64,000 nucleotides of DNA from JAIRVZ01 sp031553415 (GCA_031553415.1 JAVBLO010000085.1:1-64000); one strand, 5' to 3'; shown: positions 17,001 through 26,977, numbered from the stretch's first letter. Translations and numbers: made by a program. The notes: generated by a model not told the origin, from the sequence alone.

Positions 17001-18024
17001 CAGGCTCCGGTCGGTTCATACGCTGGAAATTGACGAATACAAACAGTTGCTCAGTTGCCGGGAGCAAAATACAATTGATTATCTCCATCAACAGGCAAGA
17101 GAAGTTGCTTTGTCTGAATTTGGGAATCAAATTTATATCCGGGGATTAATAGAGATAAGCAATTGTTGTCGCAACGATTGCTACTATTGTGGTATCAGAA
17201 AAAGTAACACAACAATTAAACGATATCGCTTGGATGAAGATATTATCCTGGATTGTTGCAAACAAGGATATCAACTCGGATTCCGCACTTTCGTTTTACA
17301 GGGAGGTGAAGATGCCGGAATGAGTGACGATACAATTGAATTTATTGTAGCCAACATACATAAACTTTATCCCGACTGTGCCGTTACACTCTCATTAGGA
17401 GAAAAATCCTTTGAGTCATACAAACGTTTCTTCCAAGCAGGAGCCAACCGTTACCTATTGCGTCATGAAACATATAACGAAATACATTACAGGTATTTAC
17501 ATCCGGAGAAGATGTCTTCAGAATACAGAATAAATTGTCTGAATAACTTAAAAACAATTGGTTATCAGGTTGGAACAGGAATAATGGTAGGAAGTCCTTT
17601 TCAAACGATTGATAATTTGGTAAATGATATTCTATTTATAGAAAAGTTCCAACCTGAAATGATTGGAATCGGGCCTTTTATTCCACATAAAGATACGCCT
17701 TTCGCCTCATATCCGACAGGTTCCGTAGAACTGACACTCATTTTGCTTTCCATTTTCAGGTTGATGCGTCCGAAAGCATTAATTCCTTCAACAACAGCAC
17801 TCAATACAATAGATTCTAAAGGAAGAGAAAAGGGTATATTAGCAGGAGCCAATGTGATTATGCCGAACCTAACTCCGAATACCCAACGAAAAAATTACGA
17901 ACTATATAACAATAAATCACATCTGGGCGCTGAATCTGCTGAAGGATTAGAAATACTTCGCAAACAAATGCAAGCCATAGGTTATGAAATTTCAGGAGAG
18001 AGAGGAGATTATGTACAACATTAA
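16984..18024 (+). CDS. hydE: [FeFe] hydrogenase H-cluster maturase HydE (radical SAM)
   Basis: HydE is a radical-SAM enzyme that helps build the dithiomethylamine-bridged di-iron subcluster. From the ATG at 16984 the protein has 346 residues, with the cluster motif CRNDCYYC (Cys62, 66, 69), then LQGGEDAGMSDD and a BATS-type C-terminus (NVIMPNLTPNTQRKNYELY). I chose 16984 because the frame upstream to 16927 lies entirely inside hydA and is unlike the family. The start overlaps hydA by 17 nt and the end overlaps hydG by 14 nt, indicating tight coupling. Confidence 0.93.
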   Translation: MKIIIDRLRSVHTLEIDEYKQLLSCREQNTIDYLHQQAREVALSEFGNQIYIRGLIEISNCCRNDCYYCGIRKSNTTIKRYRLDEDIILDCCKQGYQLGFRTFVLQGGEDAGMSDDTIEFIVANIHKLYPDCAVTLSLGEKSFESYKRFFQAGANRYLLRHETYNEIHYRYLHPEKMSSEYRINCLNNLKTIGYQVGTGIMVGSPFQTIDNLVNDILFIEKFQPEMIGIGPFIPHKDTPFASYPTGSVELTLILLSIFRLMRPKALIPSTTALNTIDSKGREKGILAGANVIMPNLTPNTQRKNYELYNNKSHLGAESAEGLEILRKQMQAIGYEISGERGDYVQH

Positions 18025-19429
18025 TTCAACGAAAGCAGAAGAATTTATCAATCATCAGGAAATCCTGGATACTTTGGCTTTTGCCCAAACATATAAAAAC
18101 GACACGAAAACTGTTGAACAGCTAATTGATAAGGCTGCCGCATACCAAGGCCTGACTCATCGGGAAGCTGCCATTTTATTATCCTGCGAACAACCGGATT
18201 TAATTGAACGGATTTTTGAAGTTGCCCATAATATAAAACAAAAAATATATGGCAACCGTATTGTAATGTTTGCCCCGCTATATCTTTCCAATTATTGTGT
18301 TAATAGCTGCGTATATTGCCCTTACCACCTCAAAAACAAAACTATACACCGGAAAAAACTGACTCAGGAAGAAATACGGAAAGAAGTACTCACTTTACAG
18401 GATATGGGCCACAAACGGATAGCTCTTGAAACTGGAGAAGACCCCATTCGCAATCCTATCGAATATATTCTGGAATCCATTGAAAATATTTACAGCATAA
18501 AGCATAAGAACGGTGCCATCCGCAGGGTCAATGTCAATATAGCGGCCACTTCTGTTGAAAACTACCGCCTTTTGAAAAAGGCCGGCATTGGAACCTATAT
18601 TCTATTTCAGGAAACATATCATAAAGAAAGATATGAACAACTTCATCCAGTTGGCCCCAAAAGCAATTATGCTTACCACACAGAAGCTATAGACCGGGCC
18701 ATGCAGGGCGGAATTGATGATGTGGGATTAGGTGTTTTATTTGGTCTGAACAATTTCCAATATGATTTGGTTGGTTTATTGATGCATACTGAGCATTTGG
18801 AAGCTGTTTTCGGAGTCGGTACCCATACGATTAGTATTCCACGCATTTGTCCGGCTGACAATATCAACACCAATGATTATCCGGATGCTGTACCAGATGA
18901 TATATTCCGTCGTATTGTTGCGGTTATCCGGCTGGCCGTACCTTATACAGGTATGATTATTTCCACCCGTGAATCACAAGTCTCGCGTGAAAAACTGCTA
19001 AACATTGGTATTTCTCAAATCAGTGGAGGTTCTAAAACAGGAGTCGGAGATTATTCCAATCTGAATACAGAATCTGAAAACACATCCCAATTTGATATAA
19101 GCGATAACCGGACACTGGACGAAATAGTAGCTTGGTTGCTACAAAAAGGGCATATTCCCAGCTTTTGCACTGCTTGTTACCATGAGGGAAGAACAGGTGA
19201 CCGTTTTATGTCGTTAGTCAAATCAGGTCAAATTGCGAATTGTTGTGCGCCTAATGCGTTAATGACACTTAAAGAGTATCTGGAAGATTATGCTTCAAAA
19301 ACAACACAGGCATTAGGAAAGCAAATGATTCAAGATGAAATAAAATATATTCCGAACTCCAGGGTCAAGGAAATTTGCATTCGCAATCTGCAGGAAATTG
19401 CGCAAGGAAAAAGGGATTTCAGGTTTTAA
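18011..19429 (+). CDS. hydG: [FeFe] hydrogenase H-cluster maturase HydG (tyrosine lyase)
   Basis: HydG cleaves tyrosine to provide the CO and CN ligands of the H-cluster. The 472-residue protein has the N-terminal radical-SAM motif CVNSCVYC (Cys96, 100, 103) and the C-terminal auxiliary-cluster cysteines Cys386, Cys389 (CTAC) and Cys411/412 (NCC), which separate it from the related ThiH. The ATG at 18011 follows GAGAGAGGAGAT, one of the few clear ribosome-binding sites in the window, and is preferred over 17984. It overlaps hydE by 14 nt and precedes hydF by 13 nt. Confidence 0.95.
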   Translation: MYNINSTKAEEFINHQEILDTLAFAQTYKNDTKTVEQLIDKAAAYQGLTHREAAILLSCEQPDLIERIFEVAHNIKQKIYGNRIVMFAPLYLSNYCVNSCVYCPYHLKNKTIHRKKLTQEEIRKEVLTLQDMGHKRIALETGEDPIRNPIEYILESIENIYSIKHKNGAIRRVNVNIAATSVENYRLLKKAGIGTYILFQETYHKERYEQLHPVGPKSNYAYHTEAIDRAMQGGIDDVGLGVLFGLNNFQYDLVGLLMHTEHLEAVFGVGTHTISIPRICPADNINTNDYPDAVPDDIFRRIVAVIRLAVPYTGMIISTRESQVSREKLLNIGISQISGGSKTGVGDYSNLNTESENTSQFDISDNRTLDEIVAWLLQKGHIPSFCTACYHEGRTGDRFMSLVKSGQIANCCAPNALMTLKEYLEDYASKTTQALGKQMIQDEIKYIPNSRVKEICIRNLQEIAQGKRDFRF

Positions 19430-19442
19430 CAAATAGTTTATA

Positions 19443-20633
19443 ATGAACAATACTCCACAATCAAACCGGCTCCACATCACTCTTTTAGGAAAAAGAAACA
19501 GTGGCAAATCTTCGTTGATCAACGCCTTAACCGGACATGAAACAGCGCTTGTATCGGATACTCCGGGAACAACTACCGATTTGGTTTATAAGTCAATGGA
19601 AATCAAAGGAATTGGACCCTGTATTTTTATAGATACTCCCGGATTTGATGATTCCGGAGAATTAGGAAAAAAACGGATTGAACAGACATTGAAGGCCATT
19701 GAAAAAACTGATATTGCTTTATTTTTATGCGATAAGGAAATGATTGAAGAAGAGAAGTGGATACAAATTTTAGAAGAGAAATATATCCCTTATGTTTTTA
19801 TACTGAATAAAATAGATTTGTACGAAAACCAACACGAAACAGCAACTTTTATTTCAAACCTGCAAAAACAATATGGTAAAACTCCATTAAAAATCAGCGC
19901 CAAACAAAAACAAGGGCTTGATTCAATTGTGTCAAGCATTATTAAAAATTTACCTGAAGACTATAAAAAGCCATGTATTACAGGCGATCGTGTGAAAACC
20001 GGAGATTTGGTATTATTGGTTATTCCCCAGGATATTCAGGCTCCAGAAGGACGGCTTATTCTACCTCAGGTGCAGACTTTGCGTGAATTACTGGATAAAA
20101 AATGTATGGTTATGAGTTGCACGACAGATCTGCTTCCTGCAACATTGCAAGCCCTCTCCTACCCACCCCAGCTTATTATAACAGATTCACAGGTATTTAA
20201 GACTGTTTATGAACAAAAACCAAAAGAAAGCCAATTGACGTCTTTTTCTATTTTATTTGCTGAATATAAAGGAGATATTGATTATTTCAAAGCAAGTGTG
20301 AAAGCCATTGAGCTTCTGAAAGAAACATCTAAAATACTGATAGCGGAAGCTTGTACCCATGCACCTCAGACAGAAGACATTGGAAGGGTAAAAATTCCCT
20401 GTTTGTTGCGCAATAGAATTGGAGAAGGCTTATCAATAGATATTGTTTCCGGAAATGATTTTCCTAAAGATTTATCGCCTTATGATTTAATTATTCATTG
20501 CGGAGCTTGCATGTTCAATCGCAAGCATGTACTAAACCGTGTTGAACAAGCTAAAAAACAACAGGTTCCAATGACTAATTATGGCGTGGTGTTAGCTTAT
20601 TTGAATGGTATATTAGAAAATATAAATTATTGA
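19443..20633 (+). CDS. hydF: [FeFe] hydrogenase maturation GTPase HydF
   Basis: HydF is the scaffold that receives the di-iron subcluster from HydE and HydG and hands it to HydA. The 396-residue protein has a GTPase domain (P-loop GKRNSGKS at 16-23, TPGTTTD, DTPGFDD at 64-70, NKID at 122-125), a dimerisation domain, and a C-terminal cluster-binding domain with Cys304-x-His306 and HCGAC (352-356), matching the CxH...HCxxC pattern with the usual ~46-residue gap. It closes the operon; the convergent gene ends 29 nt away. Confidence 0.95.
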   Translation: MNNTPQSNRLHITLLGKRNSGKSSLINALTGHETALVSDTPGTTTDLVYKSMEIKGIGPCIFIDTPGFDDSGELGKKRIEQTLKAIEKTDIALFLCDKEMIEEEKWIQILEEKYIPYVFILNKIDLYENQHETATFISNLQKQYGKTPLKISAKQKQGLDSIVSSIIKNLPEDYKKPCITGDRVKTGDLVLLVIPQDIQAPEGRLILPQVQTLRELLDKKCMVMSCTTDLLPATLQALSYPPQLIITDSQVFKTVYEQKPKESQLTSFSILFAEYKGDIDYFKASVKAIELLKETSKILIAEACTHAPQTEDIGRVKIPCLLRNRIGEGLSIDIVSGNDFPKDLSPYDLIIHCGACMFNRKHVLNRVEQAKKQQVPMTNYGVVLAYLNGILENINY

Positions 20634-20662
20634 TATAAGAAAAATTGCAGCTATAAATCTAA

Positions 20663-21790
20663 TTATTTACTTTTAAGATTGAATTCTTTGTTAAACCGTA
20701 TATAAACTCCGAAACTATAGTCTGTAGATTTCAGAACCAAGTCTGTATAGGTTTCTATCTGGGCACCAATGGAAAGGCTTTCAAGAAGTTGTTGTGAATA
20801 TGCAAGCTTAGCTGTAATCATCTTACGTATAGGGACTTGATTCCCAGGCTCATAAGGATTAAATGATCCCAAAAGAGGCTCCCCATCAAATGCATAAAAA
20901 TGTTCGGCATACCAATAGCCTGTCATTAAGGTAAATAACGAAGACTTTACCTGCAAAACCGGATATACCCCCCACCCTTTATCATAAGGTCGTAAAGTTG
21001 GATCAGGCAGTTTATCATAATAACCTGCAAGGTATGTATCAAAAGCAATTGACTGGATAAAACTTTTTTTGAACGACCATTCCGAATGAATTCCTGTAAC
21101 AGCATTTCCGAGCACAATCATTTTTTCATCAGATGTGTCTATTTGTCCGCCATGATGGTTGATTAATAGCTGGAATGGAATCGACAAATTTATACTGCTT
21201 TCCAGATGTGTTAACTGAAGAGAGGCAGATGTACCGAATGTCAGGACTTCCGGTACTGAATCACCACGTTCTATATAACGTTGCCAATTGATCCAAACAT
21301 CAGCAAAATACTGTTTATCCTGATAGAGAAGTTGTAAACCACTTTCAGGCCTGCTTGTAAACTGTTTTTCCCATTGGTATAAAGGCTCTATCAAACGATG
21401 GTTCAGTCCTCCGTAAATATTCCCAAACACCAGATAGAAATCAGGTTTAACAACATATTCCATCTGTACAAAAATATCATTGATAAAATGGATGCCATCT
21501 TCCCTTTGCTCTCCGGAATAAAAAACACTATATGTTCCGAGTTGGGCTCGAAAACGATTATTGACTTGGTACTGTATTTTAGGAAGTAAATTGATACCCG
21601 GTAGAGTATACCCGTTCTCCAAAGGACTGAAATATTCATTATTTTTGAAAAAGCCGGTCATATCAATGGAAAATGCCCAACGGTTGCTGTCATTCTCCAA
21701 TAATTGTGGAGAAGTAAGTAGTTTATCCGGAATCCATTGTGCATATAAAGTTGCGGGTAAAAGCAATAAGAGAAATATTAATTTTTTCAA
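20663..21790 (-). CDS. Predicted outer-membrane beta-barrel protein
   Basis: The 375-residue product has a clear signal peptide (MKKLIFLLLLLPATLYAQ) and alternating hydrophobic/aromatic strands throughout, ending in YSFGVYIRFNKEF, which looks like the closing strands of a barrel. I do not recognise the family. It lies 118 nt downstream of the GH2 gene on the same strand and converges on hydF. A role in transport or surface anchoring is only a guess. Confidence 0.65.
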   Translation of the reverse strand: MKKLIFLLLLLPATLYAQWIPDKLLTSPQLLENDSNRWAFSIDMTGFFKNNEYFSPLENGYTLPGINLLPKIQYQVNNRFRAQLGTYSVFYSGEQREDGIHFINDIFVQMEYVVKPDFYLVFGNIYGGLNHRLIEPLYQWEKQFTSRPESGLQLLYQDKQYFADVWINWQRYIERGDSVPEVLTFGTSASLQLTHLESSINLSIPFQLLINHHGGQIDTSDEKMIVLGNAVTGIHSEWSFKKSFIQSIAFDTYLAGYYDKLPDPTLRPYDKGWGVYPVLQVKSSLFTLMTGYWYAEHFYAFDGEPLLGSFNPYEPGNQVPIRKMITAKLAYSQQLLESLSIGAQIETYTDLVLKSTDYSFGVYIRFNKEFNLKSK

Positions 21791-21908
21791 TTTGAATTTA
21801 ATATTAAATATTATGCCTTTATAACAATAAAGATTTCAAAAGGTTTATAAAACAAAGCCAGAGCAGAATACTGATTGATTTTTCCGGTTAAAATGATTTG
21901 CTCAGTAA

Positions 21909-24395
21909 TCAGGGAGCAAACTGTATAAAACCGGTTGGTATTCCTTCTGATTTTGCAACAACTACATTTTCCCCATTGTTCAGCAAAACTTTAATCCGGG
22001 CACACCCATTATAAGCCTGAACTTTGCGTGAACCTGTAGAAGTTCCCTGATTTTGAACCAATTGTCCGTCGCCTGCCAGTTCAAATTCAATAAACTGTTT
22101 GGAATCTAAACACAAAATTCCCTTATTATCAAGAAGTTTTGCTTCAATCCAGACATATTCTTTATTTTTCTCAATTACACTTAATTTCAATTGAACAGGC
22201 TTACTCCATTTCTCAGTTTGGTAAACAAAAGAAATCTCATCAACAACCTCAGATTGTTGTTTGCCATTTTTCTTTTTCCCGATAGCTTTGACAATATTTT
22301 CTCCTGCTTCAAAGGGAACTTCCCAACGCAAACCCGCAGCTGGGAAATCTTGGAAATTACGCTTTTTGATTCCTATACTTTTCCCATTCAGGAATAATTC
22401 CACTTCTTCGCAATTAGAATAAACCTTCAGTGTTTTTAGTTCATCTTTATTTCCCCAGCGTACCGGCCAGGCATGACCATAAATATGTATCACCGGCTTT
22501 TCCGACCAATAAGATTGAAATACATAGTAAGCTTCTTTTTTTGCAAAGTCCCTTTCCACAACACCTTTCTGATTGACATAAGGAACCGGATTTTCGGGAC
22601 GGACAGGAGTAGAAAAATCTTTGAAAGGCCAATAAGCAGAACCAGACAGCCAATCCATCGTTTCTTGTTCTTTCAAGTGCCAGTCAATTAAATCACAAAT
22701 ATAAGTCTCCGACAAATCGCCATCTTTCGAAGCACGGGAATTTCCTCCATAAAGGGAAGCATCTCCGGCACGCTCATCAACAGCCCCTCCGGCCTGAATT
22801 TTGTCAATTCCGACATACGCATCTTCTGCATGACGGCGTGCATGATTATCTCCTCCCCACTCTACATGTAAAAAACGAGCTATTTGTTGCATTTCATTAT
22901 AAGAAACCCGTTTATAATCTGTATATACACCCCTGTACCAACCTGCCCAAATCGAAGGAGAATACACATCCACAATATCTTTACAAAAATCGCAACGGCG
23001 AATGCTGGTCAACCGGGTACTATCCAATTGATGTGATAAATCGTGAAGCGTTTTCATGAACGCACGGATTTTTTCCTTGTCGAATTCAGGGAAATCATTG
23101 GGCCAATCGTTTTCATTTCCCAAACCCCATAAAATTACAGAAGGATGATTACGATGTTGAGTAATCATATTGGTTAACATCCTTTTGGCTTGTTCCTGAT
23201 AAGTAGCACCACCCAAACCACCACGACACCAGGGAATTTCTTCCCAAACCAATATTCCCAACTTATCACACTGTTCCAAAACAATACGGGATTGCTGGTA
23301 ATGTCCCAAACGAATAAAATTCACCCCCATTTCCTTCATCATTTCCATTTCCCGGATAATCATGTCCTCATTCATGGCAGCACCAACTCCGGCATGGTCT
23401 TCATGCCTGTGTGTTCCCCTTAACAATAATCGTTTTCCATTCAGATAAAAAGGCCCTTTTTCTTTAAATTCAAAATGACGGAAACCAAATTTCTCATGAT
23501 ATATGTGAGTTACTTCCGGTGTTTTCAGTTCAATCTCACAAGTATATAAATATGGTGTTTGAGGACTCCACAGTTTAGGATTCTTGATTTCTTCCGATAA
23601 AACATTTTGCATACTATTAAAGGAATTTAGTTTCAAGTCTTTAATTTGTTGAATTTTTCCGTCAGGAGCGATAATCTTGATGTTTAGTTCAACATCATTA
23701 GTATTATTAGCATTCAAAAAGCCAAGTTGAACATCCAACTTTCCAGCCTTTCCTTTTTCGTCAACAGAAGCATTGACTATTAGATTTTGAATTGATAACG
23801 AAGGCAAATACACCAAATTCAGATACCGGTAAATTCCTCCATAAATATTAAAATCAGACAAGTCTGATGGAATCATTTCTGCATCCCTTGAATTATCACA
23901 ACGAATGGATAACGGAACTTTTCCTTTGAACCTATCTGCATCTTTCAATTTCAAAAATTGGTCAACACCATCAGTAATATCAACCGTCCATTCATCATAT
24001 CCGCCTACATGCGAGCCTACTTTGGTTGTATAAATGTATACTTCTGTTTTTTGTCCGGCGCCTTCAAATTGAAGAATAATGCGACCATTTTTATAAGGAT
24101 TGCTGATATTTAAATTTGTTCTATACCAGCCCGGTCCCTGGTAATAATTAACATCCGGATCAACGGCATCTTCCGCATTGAAACAATGAGGCAATGAAAC
24201 GTTCTGCCACAAAGGAACTGATTCAGAAGAACCTTCTTCTGCAGGACGAACAGCTTCCCAGATACTTCCTAAATCTTCCCGTAAAAATTCCCAGCCATTA
24301 TTCAATCTTATTTTTTCAGGATAATTGATTTGAGAAAAGATTGAACTACTAACAAACACCAGGATAAAAATAAAATTTATCTTCATCTGAAACAA
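21909..24395 (-). CDS. Glycoside hydrolase family 2 enzyme (beta-galactosidase/beta-glucuronidase type)
   Basis: The 828-residue exported protein (signal ending VSSSIFSQ; Met4 is an alternative start) has the GH2 layout: jelly-roll domain (LRLNNGWEF-like start through PGWYRTNLNIS), immunoglobulin-like domain, TIM barrel, and C-terminal beta domains. The acid/base is Glu428 in GLGNEND and the nucleophile Glu512 in HVEWGGD; RGTHRHEDHAG is the usual barrel entry. GH2 covers galactosidase, glucuronidase, mannosidase and others, and I cannot settle the substrate. It is divergent from the SDR-uxuA pair, which uses hexuronate products, so a glucuronidase or galacturonidase role is possible. Confidence 0.9.
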   Translation of the reverse strand: MFQMKINFIFILVFVSSSIFSQINYPEKIRLNNGWEFLREDLGSIWEAVRPAEEGSSESVPLWQNVSLPHCFNAEDAVDPDVNYYQGPGWYRTNLNISNPYKNGRIILQFEGAGQKTEVYIYTTKVGSHVGGYDEWTVDITDGVDQFLKLKDADRFKGKVPLSIRCDNSRDAEMIPSDLSDFNIYGGIYRYLNLVYLPSLSIQNLIVNASVDEKGKAGKLDVQLGFLNANNTNDVELNIKIIAPDGKIQQIKDLKLNSFNSMQNVLSEEIKNPKLWSPQTPYLYTCEIELKTPEVTHIYHEKFGFRHFEFKEKGPFYLNGKRLLLRGTHRHEDHAGVGAAMNEDMIIREMEMMKEMGVNFIRLGHYQQSRIVLEQCDKLGILVWEEIPWCRGGLGGATYQEQAKRMLTNMITQHRNHPSVILWGLGNENDWPNDFPEFDKEKIRAFMKTLHDLSHQLDSTRLTSIRRCDFCKDIVDVYSPSIWAGWYRGVYTDYKRVSYNEMQQIARFLHVEWGGDNHARRHAEDAYVGIDKIQAGGAVDERAGDASLYGGNSRASKDGDLSETYICDLIDWHLKEQETMDWLSGSAYWPFKDFSTPVRPENPVPYVNQKGVVERDFAKKEAYYVFQSYWSEKPVIHIYGHAWPVRWGNKDELKTLKVYSNCEEVELFLNGKSIGIKKRNFQDFPAAGLRWEVPFEAGENIVKAIGKKKNGKQQSEVVDEISFVYQTEKWSKPVQLKLSVIEKNKEYVWIEAKLLDNKGILCLDSKQFIEFELAGDGQLVQNQGTSTGSRKVQAYNGCARIKVLLNNGENVVVAKSEGIPTGFIQFAP

Positions 24396-24772
24396 TTATA
24401 AAATATTGAACCAATTAAAAGTATAAACATAAAAATAAGGAATATACTTAAAGTTTTCCTAACTGTTATTTTCTTTTGAGTCACATTTTCAGTCAATAAA
24501 TGATGAAACATATTACACCACTTAAAATCCCTGCAATAAAAAATATTGTTATTCGATTTAATTCACAAAAATATGAAATTAATCAATAAAATCGCATACG
24601 AATGCAATACAGACATTGTTTTTACCACTTATAAGATATTGTCTCACTAATAAAGAAATCTTAATAGTTGAGTGAAATTATTAAATTTTATTTGACTTTT
24701 ACCCACTTTTCAATAACTTTGCAAAACAACGGTAACAACCCCAACAAGTATAAACTATATAAACATTAAAAC
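24396..24772. other. Divergent spacer between the GH2 gene and the SDR gene
   Basis: This 377-bp AT-rich stretch separates two divergent genes. It holds a textbook promoter for the plus-strand SDR gene at 24691-24721. Toward the GH2 gene there are AT-rich near-matches to a -7 element but none convincing. A 29-codon frame near 24499 has no support. I see no RNA gene and no repeat from the dispersed families. Confidence 0.6.
24691..24721 (+). promoter_or_regulatory. Strong predicted promoter of the SDR-uxuA genes
   Basis: TTTG at 24691-24694 and TAACTTTG at 24714-24721 are separated by exactly 19 nt, matching the Bacteroidetes primary-sigma promoter (TTTG, ~19 nt, TAnnTTTG). The start point would be near 24728, giving a leader of about 45 nt. 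Confidence 0.7.
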
Positions 24773-25585
24773 ATGAAAGACTTATTTTCAGTAAAAGACA
24801 AAGTGATTATTATCACTGGTGGTTCCGGAATTCTGGGAACTTCAATGGTACATCACTTTGCAGAACAAGGTGCTAAAGTGGTTATTCTTGACAGAAACGA
24901 AGAAGCCGGTAAAAATTTAGAGAAGGCCGTGCACGTAAACGGCGGCAATGCGACTTTCTTTTACACCGATGTATTGAACAAAGAAGTATTGGAAAAAAAC
25001 TATGCAGACATCATGGCCAAATTTGGCCGGATTGATGTATTAATCAACGGTGCAGGCGGAAATATGCCTGGAGCAACCATCGCCCCCGACAAAACTATTT
25101 TTGACCTGGAAATTGACGCTTTTAAAAAGGTAGTAGACCTGAACCTTTTCGGAACAGTAATACCTTCAATGGTATTCTCCAAAGCAATGGCTCAACAGAA
25201 AAAAGGATGTATTATCAATATTGCATCTGAATCAGCACTTCGTCCTCTAACCCGTGTAGCTGGCTATGGAAGCGCCAAAGCGGCAGTAGCAAACTTCACA
25301 CAATATCTTGCAGGTGAATTAGCCATTAAATTCGGCGAAGGTTTGAGAGTCAATGCCATTGCTCCCGGATTTTTTCTGACAGAACAAAACCGGACATTAT
25401 TAACAAATCCTGATGGCTCACTCACTGAAAGGTCCAGAATCATCCTTGCACATACCCCTTTCAACCGTTTCGGCGAACCCGAAGAATTGTTAGGAACTTT
25501 GCAATGGCTGGCAAGTGATGCCTCCAAATTTGTAACAGGAACAATGACCGTTATCGACGGTGGTTTCGATGCATTTTCAATTTAA
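24773..25585 (+). CDS. SDR-family oxidoreductase, probably D-mannonate (fructuronate) oxidoreductase
   Basis: The 270-residue protein is a classical short-chain dehydrogenase: TGGSGILG cofactor loop (residues 15-22), NGAG (92-95), catalytic Ser near 152-154, Tyr165 and Lys169 (YGSAK). The next gene is uxuA, so the likely reaction is NAD(P)H-linked conversion of fructuronate to mannonate, as proposed for similar SDRs beside uxuA in Bacteroides. A 2-dehydro-3-deoxy-gluconate 5-dehydrogenase (KduD-like) is the main alternative. It has a strong promoter and is followed by a hairpin repeat before uxuA. Confidence 0.82.
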   Translation: MKDLFSVKDKVIIITGGSGILGTSMVHHFAEQGAKVVILDRNEEAGKNLEKAVHVNGGNATFFYTDVLNKEVLEKNYADIMAKFGRIDVLINGAGGNMPGATIAPDKTIFDLEIDAFKKVVDLNLFGTVIPSMVFSKAMAQQKKGCIINIASESALRPLTRVAGYGSAKAAVANFTQYLAGELAIKFGEGLRVNAIAPGFFLTEQNRTLLTNPDGSLTERSRIILAHTPFNRFGEPEELLGTLQWLASDASKFVTGTMTVIDGGFDAFSI

Positions 25586-25591
25586 TAACTA

Positions 25592-25662
25592 GAATAAAAG
25601 AAATAGAGAATAAGAGAAATAAAGAATTTTTATCATTCTTTATTTCTTTACTCCTTTTATTC
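25592..25662. repeat. Purine/pyrimidine intergenic hairpin between the SDR gene and uxuA
   Basis: A left arm of GAATAAAAG...AGAAATAAAGAAT units faces the complementary ATTCTTTATTTCT...CTTTTATTC with a short loop; the left arm carries extra bases that bulge. It lies just after the SDR stop codon and belongs with the purine/pyrimidine hairpins seen at 11525 and 57296. It could reduce read-through into uxuA or stabilise the upstream message. Confidence 0.6.
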
Positions 25663-25682
25663 CAAATTCTTAATTCAAAATT

Positions 25683-26855
25683 ATGTACCTATGTGAACAA
25701 ACATGGCGTTGGTATGGCCCGAATGATCCGGTTGGACTATGGGATATCCGCCAGGCAGGCGTTACCGGAATCGTAACAGCATTGCATCATATTCCAAACG
25801 GAGAGGTTTGGACAGTTGAAGAAATTGAAAAACGGAAAGCGGAACTGGCTGCTGCTGGTCTGCACTGGTCTGTTGTTGAAAGTGTTCCTGTGCACGAACA
25901 CATCAAAACACAAACCGGAGATTTCCAGAAATATATCGATAATTACAAAGAAAGCCTTCGCAATCTGGCTAAATGCGGTGTAAAAATAGTAACCTATAAC
26001 TTTATGCCTGTATTGGACTGGACTCGTACAGATTTGGCATATACCATGCCTGACGGGTCTAAAGCATTACGTTTCGAACGGTCTGCATTTGTTGCTTTCG
26101 ACTTATTTATTTTGAAACGTCCCAGAGCAGAAAAAGAATATTCCGAAAAAGAAATTGCCAAAGCAAAAGCCCGTTTCGAACAAATGAGTGAAGCCGACAA
26201 ACAATTGCTTACCCGTAACATGATTGCCGGGTTACCAGGTTCGGAAGAAAGTTTCACAGTAGAACAATTCCAGAAAGCATTAGACCGATACAAAGATATT
26301 GATGCTGAAAAATTGCGTCAAAACCTGATTTATTTTCTAAGAGAGATAACTCCTATTGCCGACGAATGTGGAATCGAGCTGGTTATCCATCCGGATGATC
26401 CTCCCTACCCTATTTTGGGATTACCTCGCATTCTTAGCACCGCTGATGACGTACGCCGTTTATTCAAAGAAGTGCCCAACCAATCAAACGGTTTGTGCTT
26501 GTGCACCGGTTCATTCGGAGTACGCAGCGACAACGAACTGGCAAAAATGATGGAAGAATTCGGAGACAAAGTTAACTTTGTTCATTTCCGCAGTACCAAA
26601 CGTAACGAAGATGGTGACTTCTACGAAGATAACCACCTGGAAGGCGATGTGGATATGTATGGCGTAATGAAAGCATTACTCGAACTTCAAAACCGCAGGA
26701 AAGTATCCATCCCTATGCGCCCAGACCATGGACACCAAATGATCGATGATTTAAAGAAAAAAACCAATCCTGGTTATTCTTGTATCGGCCGGTTAAGAGG
26801 TATTGCAGAATTGCGCGGATTGGAAATGGGAATTGCAAAAAGTCTGTTTAAATAA
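25683..26855 (+). CDS. uxuA: Mannonate dehydratase
   Basis: UxuA dehydrates D-mannonate to 2-keto-3-deoxy-D-gluconate in hexuronate breakdown. The 390-residue protein has the family features from the N-terminus: RWYGPNDPVGLWDIRQAGVTG, ALHHIPNGEVW, the metal-site segments LVIHPDDPP and LCLCTGS, VHFRSTKR and MRPDHGHQM near the end. It follows the SDR gene by 97 nt across a hairpin. The uronate isomerase gene uxaC is not in the window. Confidence 0.95.
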   Translation: MYLCEQTWRWYGPNDPVGLWDIRQAGVTGIVTALHHIPNGEVWTVEEIEKRKAELAAAGLHWSVVESVPVHEHIKTQTGDFQKYIDNYKESLRNLAKCGVKIVTYNFMPVLDWTRTDLAYTMPDGSKALRFERSAFVAFDLFILKRPRAEKEYSEKEIAKAKARFEQMSEADKQLLTRNMIAGLPGSEESFTVEQFQKALDRYKDIDAEKLRQNLIYFLREITPIADECGIELVIHPDDPPYPILGLPRILSTADDVRRLFKEVPNQSNGLCLCTGSFGVRSDNELAKMMEEFGDKVNFVHFRSTKRNEDGDFYEDNHLEGDVDMYGVMKALLELQNRRKVSIPMRPDHGHQMIDDLKKKTNPGYSCIGRLRGIAELRGLEMGIAKSLFK

Positions 26856-26861
26856 AAAATC

Positions 26862-26963
26862 TCACACAGATTTCTCAGGTTTTACACAGATTTTTAATAA
26901 TTTAGTCACGAATTGTTTGAATTGCACTTTTCATTAGTGTTTATTCGTGTAATTCGTGGCTAA
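26862..26963. repeat. Two-module intergenic repeat (copy 3)
   Basis: TCACACAGATTT and TTTACACAGATTTTT (26862-26896) form a half-module; TTAGTCACGAATT (26902-26914) and AATTCGTGGCTAA (26951-26963) pair over 13 bp with one mismatch. It fills most of the uxuA to outer-membrane-receptor gap, immediately before the next start codon at 26978. Confidence 0.65.
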
Positions 26964-26977
26964 ACTATACATTCCTC

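Noticed and set aside
24499..24588. 29-codon open frame in the GH2-SDR spacer
   Set aside because: No promoter-to-start spacing, ribosome-binding site or recognisable sequence; chance frame in AT-rich DNA.
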